From contig JAKNDB010000068.1 in NCBI GenBank assembly GCA_024305405.1, forward strand, positions 4,154,501-4,218,500: a DNA stretch of 64,000 bases, read 5' to 3'. The notes below the pieces were generated by a model. That model was given only the letters and a program-made list of their open reading frames with translations. It ran no database searches and was not told the DNA's origin. The stretch is from Dirofilaria immitis. Its lineage: Eukaryota; Nematoda; Chromadorea; Rhabditida; Onchocercidae. The translations under genes were made by a program, and so were the position numbers. Positions 51,677 through 64,000 of this stretch are shown here, in pieces. Within the stretch, counting starts at the first letter, position 1, and every line of letters begins with the position of its first letter.

Positions 51677-52146
51677 TATTTGCTTACTACAGTCTCATTT
51701 GCTTGTTGTACCAATGCTTATTTATGTATTGTTTTCCTGATTTAATTAATCAATCTGATGTTTTAAATTTTTCGATTAGTTTTCATTATTAACTATGGGC
51801 GAAGACTTTTGATTTATTCCTATAAGTTCCTAAGTCACAAGTACATTCGGAACATCACATTCTTTTGTTAGTTATCTTATTAATTCAAGTTACATTTTTG
51901 TTAAGAAAAAAGGTAATATTCTTTTATTTGTGGGTCCAGTTTTCAGATACTTAGTACTGAGTAAAAAAATTAAGTGAGACGCTTATGGACATTTAAGCAT
52001 TCCCATGGTTTTTTTGTATTATAACAATGATTGTTATTATATTTTCTATCTATGAATAAAATTCACTTTTCATGCTTTCTTGTATATTGATCATTTTGCT
52101 TCACAAACTAACATTTATTGTTTTATTGGTTTTTTCGATTTTTCAG

Positions 52147-52335
52147 CTACCTGGCGGAGCAGTTCTTCTGGGATTACCGACCATCTGCAAAAGCATGGAA
52201 ATCACCTTATTGTAGTCCGGAGGGATTTTCTTTAAGCACATTTTTTGAAGTTATAAATGTACGATTGCACTCTTGCAGGGTTTCCGCGCCATGCCGTTTT
52301 TAAATTGGATAACACAAATCGAGACAAGGTTTAGC
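52147..52335 (+). CDS. Possible exon(s) of a small unrecognised gene between PHF5A and the GCP gene
   Basis: A strong acceptor (TTTTTCAG) at 52146 precedes a stretch whose frames include SGITDHLQKHGNHLIVVRRD. A second acceptor (CTCTTGCAG, near 52280) precedes GFPRHAVFKLDNTNRDKV and a TAG. Composition is less A+T-rich than the flanks and coding-like, but I could not join the pieces to a start codon or to a known family. It could be the 3' part of a small gene or an alternative exon of a neighbour. I assign no function. Confidence 0.25.
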
Positions 52336-52607
52336 ATAGGCTGGGAAATGAAGTGGTGAACTTGTTTCGTCCAATTTTTTAATTGAGCAGATGATTGATA
52401 AGTTGGCAATTAGCTTTAAAAACTCTATTAGTCTGTCAGTTTTCCGACAATTTGATTCTTTGTAATGACAAGCTTCTCGGCATTTTCTTCATTTATTTTT
52501 TTCGTTTGCATATCGTTGATATATTTCCCTGTAAGCACATTTTATTATTAAGCTAGAAAATATGTTGCTTGAAAAACATATTTATAGTATCGAGTATCAA
52601 ATGCGTA

Positions 52608-55600
52608 ATGGAATCCAGTGGATCTGATTTTAGTCCAGCTCTAGACGATTTTATACGAGAATTTAACTGCGATCGTATGTTCTAATTTTTTTTAAACAAA
52701 AATTTTTTGATTTTGGGTTTTTTCGTAGTGGTTTTGCTATTTTTAAGTTTTTTTCTACCGTACTGATATGCGAGAAGAACACTATGGTCTTTATTAAATC
52801 AGTTGTTCACTTATGTTTTTCTATATTTTATTGTTTCCAATTTAGAAATTAGAAAATTTTTTTATCCTAGCTTCAGTGATCAGTTGATCATTGAATATCA
52901 GAAATGTCTGGAATTTTTTCCAAACAGTTTGAGAAAAGAATCTTAATCTTTTCTATTTGTAAATAATCATAGTGTAAATAGTGTAAATCTGTAAAATCAA
53001 AGAATCACATGAAAAAAATAATTTAGAACTCTTTTAATATTTTTATTTTAATTGCCTAATTTTAGCATCTGATCGTGAAGATCTCTCTTGGTTCTTTTTG
53101 GAAGATTGTACAGCTTTTAAAGTTGATGCAAGAAACGAAATCGAACGAATTCGTAGAAAATGTATAATTTTTTAATTCTACATTAAACTGCTCATTTATT
53201 CTAATAAATTTGGTTTGCTTTTTAGTTTCTTGATTACTTCAGTGTCAATTGTAATTCAATTAAAGGATTTTCGAATATATATTTATAAATTTTTGTATTT
53301 TATCTTTTCTAATTATTATTTTACAGATGTCAAACGAAGTGAAAAAGAGCTGCTCAATTTGCGGAAATTGTACGTCGACTGCAAAAACGACCAGATTTGA
53401 TAGATGCCGATGAATTAGTTTTATTTCTTATAGCGTATGCCTCAGAACGCCAAGTATGTTAATTCTACCCATTTAACGACAAATCTTTTTTCAACATTTC
53501 TATGAGTTTTATTTCTCCAGTATTTAAAAATTATATTTTTATGTTACATTACTTTTTATTGTTTTTTAAGGGTTTAACTTCTCAGTCATTATTTTTGTAA
53601 CTGAAAAACTCTGCTTTATCTTTTCTTATCTGCTGCTAATCTTCCTTGGTCCTTAAGTGCTCTCATTATTAAAACGGTTCTTGATTTTTGGAAGTTTTCC
53701 GGAGCTTTAAAAGCCCTCTTGTTTTTTTGATCTGCTTCTTTCACCGTTCTATTTAGCGATTTCTTTTTTCATGCAAGAAACTCCACTGTGTAGTTGAAAT
53801 ATATGGAAGTAAGTTTATTTAAAACAAATCATCGCATTTTAGCTTAGTTTATCTGTGATATTTTCTAATATTATATTTCTTGATTGTTTTCTAAACATTT
53901 TTAGTAGTGTCATATAACTTTGAACGTGACAAGCTTTGTTTTCTTTGGATTAATTTAGTTTCTGCTTAACAGATATTTTCATTTCATTAAAAAGTTGAAG
54001 ACATTGGTGATAATATTAGTAATAATATACTTCATACTTCCGAAGTCAATATTAATGCGATAGAATTCATGCTTAGAATGAATAATTCAAACATGTTTTA
54101 TTAAAAGATTGAGTAATGATTGTCATAAGCATACGAATCTGGGAAGCATTTTTCTATGGTCCTAGGATTTTTTGTCGTTCCTTGTTTTTTCAACTAATTT
54201 TGCTAAAATTTTTGATCAAGGAAATCTCAAATGCATGAAAAATAATCAAAAATTAATTCTCTTCCTACTAGTATCATAATGCAATATTTTTTTCAGTATG
54301 CTAGAAAAACTGAACGAAACGAAAAGTTAGTAACAGCAAATGCAAGTTCTAGTAGTGCTTTGGCAACACCAATATCCCGACAACGTATCACCAAATTTGC
54401 TTTAAGTCATTCAACTACACCAAGTTCAGCGAGTAGCACGCAAAGCTTTTTTTCGTAAATCTTTAATTTTTAAGAACTTGTAATATTTAAATTATGATTT
54501 GTTTGTTTAATTTCGGTTCCATAAAAATTTATTTAAGCTAAGCTTAAATAAATTGCGATATTCATATCAACGAAAATATCTTTGTTGTTTTACCTCGTGG
54601 TTTATCTCAAATAAAATTAGCTATAAAAAAACTTATTTAAGGGGATCAATTTGGTTGGAAATTATTTTCATCAGTTTTTTCTGAAAAATAATTTTTCTTT
54701 TGCAGATCGAGACATGTTCGACTTTTAACTCCACAGCCTTCTGCACTTACCGGACGAGCAGCATATCCCTCGGGTAAATGTTCATTATCATTATATATTT
54801 ATTTACTATTACTGTTGAGTAACTTTTAAATAAGAAAAGATGAATTTAGGGACTGCACTTATGAATAAATGAAACATCATTTTCTTAATTCAGAATTCTT
54901 TCTTAAAAGTTTTATAATGGCGATGTATCTTGTATATCCGTTTTGATTTTAAATTCTCGTCGAGTCTTTTAAAAATCTAGATTTTTAGAGCTTTGTTTTG
55001 CAAATATTGGAACAAGAATACAAAAACTTTAAATTTATTTCAAATACATTTTCACCTTCTATCTATCCTTATATCTGAAAAAGAATCATAGAATATTCCG
55101 AATTTCTTTTTATGTAATATGCACAAATAAAAGTTTAATTAGGAAGATTTATAGTTGTATGCGAAGAGGAGCTGACAAGACATATATTAATGGCTTTGCA
55201 AGGTATTGAAGGTATTTATATTATATCTCGCGGTGGAAAACATACTGAGTTACACTTGAGCGACATGCTTGCAGTAGATGATACTTTACGTGTTCAGCTA
55301 TTGCGATTATTACCCATTGCAAATGCTTATTTGAAGTTACGACATGAATCGCAAAAGCCGACCTCAGATCGCCTTGCTCGGGTTCGTTTAATTTACTTAT
55401 TTTTTTATTTTAGCCATAAGTATTTTAACATAATTATATTACATCATTCACTATTACTGAGTATATATCAAATTCCACTTTGTTTCTTTCTCAGATTTCG
55501 ATTAGATTTTGTAAGTTAAATTTGAGATGCATTATTTTTTTTAAAACTGAATTTTAAAACTTTATTAGATATTATTCCGATTTGTCGTAAGATATTTCAA

Positions 55601-58600
55601 ATATTCATTGTCGCATAACTGAGCTAAAAAGAGAACTGAAATAAAATGAATGATAAATGAAAAGGCAAATTCATGAGGATCTTATTCTCTGAATCACTGT
55701 TTCAGGCTTTTTCCACAGGATTATCCGAAGTATTAGCCAGTTATATGTCTCTCATTTCCATGTTATATACAAAGGTATGTAATTGTTTTCATTTGGGAAA
55801 TATGGACGGATGTTTTTAATTAATAAAATGTCAAGTATTCTTTCGTTCCACATTCCTCATTTTGATTCAGAACTTTTCTGGCTTCCAAAATATTTTTATC
55901 TTTATTTATATTAAAAATAACTTATGTAACCGTTACAGTATATGTCCAGTCCAAGGTCGTTTACTTGCTTGGATATTTTGGTTGCGTTGTCCAATTGGGA
56001 AATCTTATTACCGTTTCTTTTAAAATTCATTTGCCTTTTGAACGACTCAAAGGAATGCAAATTTTCAACACGCTGTGCTCATTTTATTGGTAATCAAAAA
56101 CATTATTTAATTTTTTCAAAAATCGATCAAAAAATTTTCAAAATATCTAGGCTGTTTCTGCAAGACTACAAAAATTGAAAACGAGAGGATTTATTACAAC
56201 TAAATATATTTTCATAATAATGTAAAATGATTCTAGGAGCACCGCTAATGAATTTGTGCAACAATTTCTGTATGCATTATTGCGTCCTATGATATACATT
56301 TTTCATGAATGCCTTCAGAACTGGCTTGTCTACGGACGATTGATAGAACCTGGTTTTCAGGTAGATTTTATTTTAATGTTTATTATTATGTATTGTTGAA
56401 AATCTCATGGAGTTCAAATTCACACATGAAATCAACTAAATCAGTTGTGTCTTCAGCTGTTTTATTAAAGGTGATGCACTTCGGGACATTTCACATTTCA
56501 TAGGTTATAATAAACTTAAAAATTGCAACGAGAACAGAGTAGATGAAATTCAATTAAAATTGTAACTATAGTTATGTTCATCTCAGAAATCTCAGCTAAT
56601 TTCTTGATTTGAAGCAAATAATTTTATGTAAAATTTGGCAGAAATACTTTTAGTGGATGATCGAATTACGAAATAAATGGGTGATGGAAAAAATTGGTCA
56701 ACTGAGTATAGAATAGTGGATGATGCAATGCCAATAATTTTCCAGCAGTTTGAAGGACTCAGAGAAAAGTCAGGAAAAGCTATTTCTTGGAATCTTTTGT
56801 TATCAACCATAAAATTTGTGGCTGGAATTATGATGCTTAAATAATATAATTTTATAGCGAATAAAAGAAAACTTCATTATGTTGAAGAAAATCCCAGTGT
56901 TCTTTTTCTTTTAATTTTAAATGCAGGGTTTATTAATGCTCATCTAATTTTTTTAACAGAAATTTCTAGATTTTTGTTGTTGGCAAAACTGTTGCTTTGC
57001 TGGAATTAATGGGCATGGAAGACGATGATTTACGTGAAAGACAGCGCATAGTTTCTTCAATTGATCCATTGAAATGCTATTTGTATGTCTCAGCCGGTCA
57101 TCGCCTTTGGTATGCTGTTAAAAAGTATGATTTTTAGTAGTTCCAATCATTGTTTTTTGTTCATGAGAAAGTCGAGTGAATATTGAAACTTTTTCGAAAA
57201 TTCTGTCGAGTATGTTTCTTTCTTCTTTTCTATTGTATCATTGCACTCTTGAACTTTTACTTATATTTAGCGAATTTTCTTCACAGTTATTGCTCTTATA
57301 GTTATCATAGTAGTTTCGAAGTAATTTGGCATTGACCGTGAATTTCGCATCATTCTTTATCCAATCATACTTAGTGGTTAAGAAGGTTTAACTTTCTTAT
57401 AGTAATTTTTGATGGAACTTTTTAAATTTTAGACTATCTCATCGAATGAGCGGCAAAGTTTCGCAGAATATCATTCAAAAATATAATTTTCATGCTCATA
57501 TATTGGCGATTGAACGACATTATTTATTGAATGATGAATATTTTGCATTGACCTTTACGAAATGTTAAGGTTAGCGTAGTTCATCGCTCAGTTTATTAGT
57601 GAAATATTTTAATGGTCGAGCAAATAATGGGCTTTATTATTATCTCATAAAAATTGAATTCAAGGATTAAGTTTTCTTTCATAGTGCGTTACACTGTGTA
57701 ATACACTTCCTTGCAAAATTTTTTCTTTAAATATTTGTGATCAGCAAAGAGATGATTTAGAAAATTGTGAAATGGAGGGATTGATTTGAATTCACATAAT
57801 CTTAGTAAGGCCCACGAAAATCTTATGATTATTTTTATCATCGCGACATCTTATTGTATATCAGCTGCATACTATTACTGCTAATAAATTTATTAGTCCA
57901 GATTTTTGTGAGACTAATGCCCGTAAATTCAAAAATTTAGCTTTCGAACTGGTTCGATCAGTTGCAGGAAAGAAGCAAGTAATAACTGTGATGTGCTAAA
58001 ATTGGATTCGCAACAAGTTTCTCAAGCATTTAGTGCAGCTATTCAGCAGTGCAAGAGTTGGCCAAAAGATATTTTGAAGCAAGCAAATATTGAAGCAACT
58101 TGTGGTTTAATGGAAGAGTTTAGCGATACAGGCAGCTTTTCTCGTCTTGTTGCAAGTCCTCGAGATCAAAGTGGCTGTGCAACCATCCGTTTGAATTATG
58201 AGTCCAAAATTCCATCTCAATTGTTCTAAACGAAAGGTTTATTTAATTTTTAATGATCATTTGTTCATGCAGTTTTATGTTTTTGCACATTTATATACAC
58301 CACGAATTCTAAAATATATGCATGCATTTGTTTCATGGATGTTGAATAAGTCTCGTGATTAAAAATTTAATGTATTTCTTAAAATTCATAATCTTTTTCA
58401 TAATTTTATTGAGCAATAAAAATCTGTGAATTATGTAACATAAATTCAGTAAGATTAGGATTAAGTTAATTTATAACCTTCGGTTTATTTGATTGCTAAA
58501 GAACTATTTCTCAAATAGTTTAGATTTGGTAAATGGATAGAGATTGGGATTATAGGGATTTTTTACTCCTGCCTATAATTCGAAATCGAATGATAGTTTT

Positions 58601-60416
58601 TTTGTAAAGCTTTTGCAGATCCATGCTATTCCTATTTTCAAATGCATTCAACAAATTATCGTGATAGAAATGATAGTTTTTAGTGCCATGGAACGTTACG
58701 AGAAAGCATTTGAATTTATATGGCTTCTAATTTCAACTGATTTTCAACTAACTGCCACTTTGCAAGATCATCACTGCTTTATGAAGAGTGAACCGTTGTC
58801 TGGTTTGTTTTTAGCTGTTGTTTGTGTATGATTTCTACGAGAATTATTACTTAATTCTCTGTTGATATCAGTTGTTAGAATTTTTGGTGCTGTCGAACAT
58901 TGTGTTCTTTTACTTTGTAATTCAGATTTATGGATTACAAAAATCACAAGAATAGGAGCTTTCTTTTAGCAGCCTTTTTTACTTTAAGTTGTTTATCTTT
59001 TTACCACTTAACCTTACTATTCGTTTCATTGCTTTATTCGTTATTGAATAATCGTTCAAAAATAGATCTTTTCAATTAATTATTTCAGATGCAACATTAA
59101 TAGTGAATATATTCACGGTGTCCTTTGCTCGAATGTCTCAAATTTTGTGTATTCTTCGTTCCTATGTCTCGCATAGTGTAATTTTTTTATTTTTTCCATT
59201 ATATTTGTTGTAAAGCTTCCTTAAATTATTTGTATTTTTATCATTTTTATCACGTATAAAATTATGATTTATTCAAATGTCATATGACTTTGTTTCATTT
59301 TATCTCACTTTTAAAGGTAATATCAATGTAAAAATTGAATATTATTTTCACATTATTTTAAGATAGTATTAAATCTTCGAGCAGGCTTGTTTTTGGAAAT
59401 TGACAATGTTTGCGGTGATCTGGATGGTATCATAGAAGCACACAATCGATATCTTGGACAGCTCGAGGAAGACCTTTTCTTGAATGAAGAAAGCACGGTA
59501 TAAATATTTTCATTTTTCGAATACATTGATTTTTCCCAGTTGTATTCCATCTTCATTTGACATTAAATGCTATTTTTATATATTTCCTTAACTGCTTAAT
59601 ATTAGATTAGAGAGAAATTATTTTTCTTCAGGTATTGCGTAACTTGTTTCGTGTGGTTTTCTCATTAATAACGGATCTTCTTAGATATTATACCGCTTTT
59701 CGATTAGAGGTAAGTCACGTTTATTTTCTTCTAGAATTAATTTTTCTTGTTTTTATGTATCTAATAAAAGCAAAAAATCAGCAATGTCATTCATTCGTAT
59801 TCGAGTGCTTTGATATGCTTTAATTTTATTTCAGATGATCGATACAATTGAAGCTCGTAAACGCTTCGGTAAACAACAGAAATTTTTGAATGGCAGAGAT
59901 TTTTACGATACTAAATTTTTCGAGCAAGAAGAAGAACGAATTCGTTTAGAAGAACTGCAACAGCATTTGGAGGAATATTACCAGCCAAAAGTGAAAACTC
60001 TAAATTCGAAATTTGTGGTTAGTTTACTAAATTATAATTAAAATGTTTTGAATATTAAAAATAGCACTCTTGAATTTCTGAAGGTTAAACTATGTTAAAG
60101 ATATTATTTTTCAAGAAAAGTCAATAGAATTTTTAACTTTCCGAATTTTTTCTAAAACGAGGAAATCTTTTATTCTTCGGAGAACTTATAATACATAGCA
60201 AAACTCTGCAATTTTATCAACTGCAGTGTCATTTGGCAGAGCACAAATTTTCATGAGTAATTAATTATTGCTATATTCCTATATAATTTTTACACTTTTC
60301 AGCTTCTTATACGCGATATACTGGACATTTTAACGGCACCACCTCGCAAAATGCATTATATCGAACTTGCACTTCAACTAGATTTTACTAGCTTTTACCG
60401 GCATTGTGATATTTAG
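52608..60416 (+). CDS. Gamma-tubulin complex component, GCP2/GCP3 (Spc97/Spc98) family, probably GCP3 (GIP-1)
   Basis: About 19 exons: 52608-52674, 53066-53161, 53327-53453, 54297-54454, 54706-54773, 55143-55381, 55706-55774, 55939-56089, 56237-56360, 56654-about 56768, 56970-57124, 57433-57569, 57865-58236, 58684-58802, 59089-59177, 59363-59497, 59632-59709, 59835-60017, 60303-60416; about 865 codons. It starts MESSGSDFSPALDDF. Family blocks: LTRHILMALQGIEG, FVQQFLYALLRPMI then LVYGRLIEPGF, WSTEYRIVDDAMP, IFVVGKTVALLE, LAIERHYLLND, MERYEKAFEFIW, DLDGIIEAHNRYL and the C-terminal LQLDFTSFYR. GCP2 and GCP3 form the gamma-tubulin small complex that nucleates microtubules. The DLDGIIEAHN block and acidic tail look slightly closer to GCP3, but GCP2 is not excluded. 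One-base breaks occur near 53352, 56237, 57553, 57970 and 58212. Confidence 0.85.
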
Positions 60417-62284
60417 TGATCATTTTCAAGAACTAACTCTCGATTTTTCCGGTATTACTTATCCGTGACTTACTATTGAACAATTCGATCAATATCATGT
60501 TTTTAGATTTATGATGTTGCCAGATATTCTGTTTTTTTGGTTCCTTATTTGATCATAGATTTATTTATTGGAATCGAATTTCTAATAATTTTGTTTTTCC
60601 TTTATTCAGCGTTTATTGTGCTGCTTATGGTTGTTCAGTTTTTATTTAAATATGTTCGGTTTTTATCAATAAGAAAACGGTCATTGTACTAACTAAAATG
60701 AATTAAGCTTTTACATTTTTATTTGTGATGCTTTATTTTAACATTATATCAGAAGTTTTGAAAGACTGTATCCATGTTTTTATCATCGTCTCATTTGCCA
60801 TCATTCCAGTTATGTGTAATTGCATTCCATCATAATACATTTTATTTCCGCTCTTTCGTGCAGAAGTCTTACTCAGGCGTTTGATTTTATTTCTGTACTC
60901 TGTATCTTTGTAATCGTTCGTCGAATAATTTGAAGATTTCGGAATGGAATTGCGGAACAGAAAACTTCACATTCTTGCCAACCTTGATAAGATAGAGAGA
61001 CGGTAGGATGGGATTGGTTTCATTGCATGTATTGTTCATAGCAATTTATCAGTAAATTTTTGACTTCGTTATGTTTTTCTGCTTTAATGATACAGATTTT
61101 TTTTTAAATGTGTTCAAATATTATCCATTTTTTTAACTTGTGTCATTTATTGTTTTTCTCATTTATTGAAATGCAACTTATGGGATGCATTAATAAGGAT
61201 CAAGGTTATTGCTTTATTTTATTAGAAAATTTCTTGATATAATTAATCACAAATTTGTTCCAATGATTCTCCTTAATATGCATTTTAATTATGGTTGTGT
61301 TATTGAATGATAAAAGTTAGAAGTAAACAACTAGTAAGAAGAAATATTTTTGTTTTATGAAGAAGAACGAAAATGAAGATTTGACATTATCTTAATTGAT
61401 AATTGACAATTGACCTTCAGTGACATTTTGCAAACATCTGGCACTGATGAAATTTACATACTTGAACAATAATTAATCCATCAGAATTTCTCATATATCT
61501 GTCGAATGATTTGCTTCCATTTAAGCATTATTCGATGTTCATTTTATTAAAATAGTAAAGACAGGGAAAGAATAGAATAGAGTGAATAATTTGTGATAAA
61601 ACTTTTGATAGCAATATTGTACGTATGGATAAATTAAATAATGATAACGATTTGCGTTAAATAAATAAAAAACTAAACAATAAACGAACAAATGCAACTT
61701 GATGAGTGAGAGGAACAAAATAAAATCGTAATAATCAATTAATATTTTCCATGCTTTGTAGTAACTCTACAATTCATAACTTTATTATATTTAAATTATT
61801 ATTTTATTATATCCTAATTTATTATTATATTCCATTCTATTATTTATAGCTTCTCATTATTATATTTAAATTAATATTTAGTAATAGAAATTCAACAAAA
61901 TACTTTACAAAAAGAAAATTTAAAATTGATAATTCGAACATAAACTTATCAAAAGCAAAAAATAATCGAAAATTATTCTTACAATAATAATGGATGTATT
62001 TGTCGTTTAATATTAATTATTATAATATTCAAGTAATAGAATTCAACAAAAATAACATTTCATTAAAAAAGAGAATTGAAATTTCAATTTAAAAATTTAA
62101 TATAAACTTATCAGAAATAAAAATAAAAATCATTTCAAAATTATTCTCATAGTATAGTATTTGCTATCATTTCATACTATTTGTACAATCCAAAAGAATT
62201 CATTTCTCTCTCTTTTTTTTCTGAATATCTATGTATGCATTATGTAAATTAGCAAATCGTCCCATTGATATTTTTATTTGTAAG

Positions 62285-62330
62285 AAAAAAGAAAGAAAGA
62301 AAGAAAGAAAGAAAAGGAAGAAAGAAGGTA
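62285..62330. repeat. (GAAA)n microsatellite
   Basis: A run of GAAA tetranucleotides followed by GGAAGAAAGAAGG. Confidence 0.9.
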
Positions 62331-62830
62331 AAAGAAGGAAGAAATTGAACGGAATATAACTATTTTAAAATATATCGAGACGAATAAAATTAGTCAGACA
62401 TATAAATAAATAAAAATTAGCAAATTTTTCGAAATATATCAATTTACGAATTTGTAAAAATATATACATTTTTCGTAAATTTTTCTCATACAATTATTTT
62501 CTCTTTTATGAATATTTCTAATCACAAAAATCATCATACTTTCTTTTCATCTACCCACGCAACCTTTTTCTTTAAAAATTATAATTATTATATTTACATT
62601 TTGGATATTGAAAATGTCTTTTAATTGTTATGTTGTGGTGGTAATATTGATTGTGAAGATGACGAAGACATTTACATATATAATTTTGCAATTGATAACC
62701 GCCTCAATCATTTAATCATCAAAATCGATATATTTGTAAAATTCATCCATCGTTTGATAACAAAAAAATCTCTTTTATGTTTTGAAATGAAAATTTTAAA
62801 ATCATTTTTCTTTAGACTACAGATTAGAAT

Positions 62831-62950
62831 TGATTCTGTTACATTTGATTCGATTAAGTTTGGTCTTGATTAATGTTTTAATCTCGAAACGTGTCCTTGT
62901 TACAATTGATTCGATTAAGTTTGATTTCGATTGATGTTTCAATTTCGCGA
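62831..62950. repeat. Tandem duplication, about 60-bp unit
   Basis: Two copies share TTGATTCGATTAAGTTTG, then TTCGATTGATGTTT or CTTGATTAATGTTT, then TTTCGCGA or CTCGAAA. Confidence 0.8.
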
Positions 62951-64000
62951 CCATTCCATTTTCTTTTCTTAGATTAAAATATGCCAAAATCCTAGTTTTT
63001 CTTTGCAGAATTAATTTCTCATTTCATTGAAATGATTTTTGATTTGCTATTTATCGCTGTGCTAGCGTTAGTTTAAATAGAGCTGAAATTTGGGATGACA
63101 AATTAAACTCGCTTTAATAACAGGCGTAATTATTGATAACCTGAATTTAGATCTAATAGGAGCTTGTTTAGTAACAAATTAGATCTGCAATGAGTGTAAT
63201 TTTGAAGTCGTTTGATGTTTAATATAACCCTAAAATATGATGAATATAATTTGTTGGAGTATATTTACTTTTTTTTTGACTTACCAATTTGTTTATTTAC
63301 TACATATTTGATTTTCAATTAAATTATGCATTTCAATCGGTAAATGATATTTGATGCTCAATTAAGTTATTCATTTCATTTATTAAATTTGTGTTTGATT
63401 TTTGATTAAATTTCAATTTGCTTTACTTCTAATTATCATTTACTGTCATCTATCATTAATCTATTTGCAGTAATTATCTGAGCCAACTATTTGCATATGG
63501 AATTTCTACTAAGAGGAATTACAAACAGTTTGTACAAAAGATAATTCCATCATTTAATCTTTTCAAAATGCTATTTTTACCTTATTTAATAATTTATTCG
63601 AAATTATTAAAAGCTTTTTCTAAAATAAAATTCGGGATGAAAGAAAGATTTTAGGTTTTTCAAAGATTTCTAAATTGTTTATAATGAAAAAGTTTGTGTT
63701 TATTGTCGCGTAAAAAAATGATAATTTTCATTTTTATCATATTGAATTTAGATACCATATGCAATTATGCATAATTTAGATGAAATTTCGGGAAGATATA
63801 AAAGATAAATCAAATTAATTGAAAGAAAAATCAATTAATTAATTTCAACTTGCCAATGAAAAATTTTATTTTAATATGAAATATCGATAAAACAAATCAT
63901 CTATAAATTATTCACGGAAATGATCATCAATTTTTTCATAAGACAATTTTGCATAAAGCCATATCCATTCATAATACTTTCAAAAATAAGTAATAAATGA

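Larger units (their letters stand above)
60417..64000. other. AT-rich sequence downstream of the GCP gene, no gene recognised
   Basis: No exon chain or RNA gene is evident on either strand. Open frames are short and of low complexity. It contains a GAAA microsatellite and a tandem duplication, listed separately. Confidence 0.6.

Noticed and set aside
62625..62873. Plus-strand frame of about 80 codons
   Set aside because: It overlaps a local tandem duplication and has no recognisable domain, acceptor or downstream exon.

Overview
The window is nuclear DNA from an animal and almost certainly from a nematode, probably a clade III parasite of the filarial type. The reasons are the strong A+T bias, many short exons with nematode-style acceptors (runs of T, then CAG or TAG), splice acceptors placed directly before start codons as expected for trans-splicing, and the gene content. 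I made all gene models by eye from splice signals and known protein families.

Layout. Positions 1-17546 (minus strand) hold the 5' half of a very large secreted or membrane-anchored protein built from about 20 fibronectin type III (FN3) domains. It is most likely the orthologue of C. elegans LET-805 (myotactin). It has a signal-peptide exon and about 32 exons in view, and it runs off the left edge. An unusual Glu/Gln/Arg-rich helix, encoded by a 27-bp minisatellite, sits between two FN3 domains. Positions 17.6-41.4 kb are a gene desert with microsatellites, short tandem duplications and fold-back palindromes. Positions 41.4-60.4 kb are a compact cluster of housekeeping genes: GRWD1/RRB1-type ribosome-assembly WD protein (+), CIAO3/NARFL iron-sulfur protein (oxy-4 type, -), TRAPPC2L (-), PHF5A (+) and a gamma-tubulin complex GCP2/GCP3 protein (+). 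GRWD1 and CIAO3 converge. TRAPPC2L and CIAO3 are tandem and could form an operon. TRAPPC2L and PHF5A are divergent around a GC-richer spacer. Positions 60.4-64 kb hold no recognisable gene.

The gene products serve separate core functions: epidermis-muscle attachment, ribosome assembly, cytosolic Fe-S assembly, vesicle tethering, splicing and microtubule nucleation. They are linked by location, not by one pathway. From memory, let-805, oxy-4 and Y54H5A.1 (GRWD1-like), and probably gip-1, all lie on C. elegans chromosome III, so the grouping looks like ancient chromosome-level linkage.

A general caution: at least 15 places in four of the five housekeeping genes and in the FN3 gene show single-base frame breaks, mostly one base missing from a short homopolymer. 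They look like assembly errors rather than pseudogenes. Any automatic translation here will be broken. I found no CRISPR array, tRNA, rRNA, transposase gene or viral gene. The best candidate for something undescribed is the charged helix inside the FN3 ectodomain.
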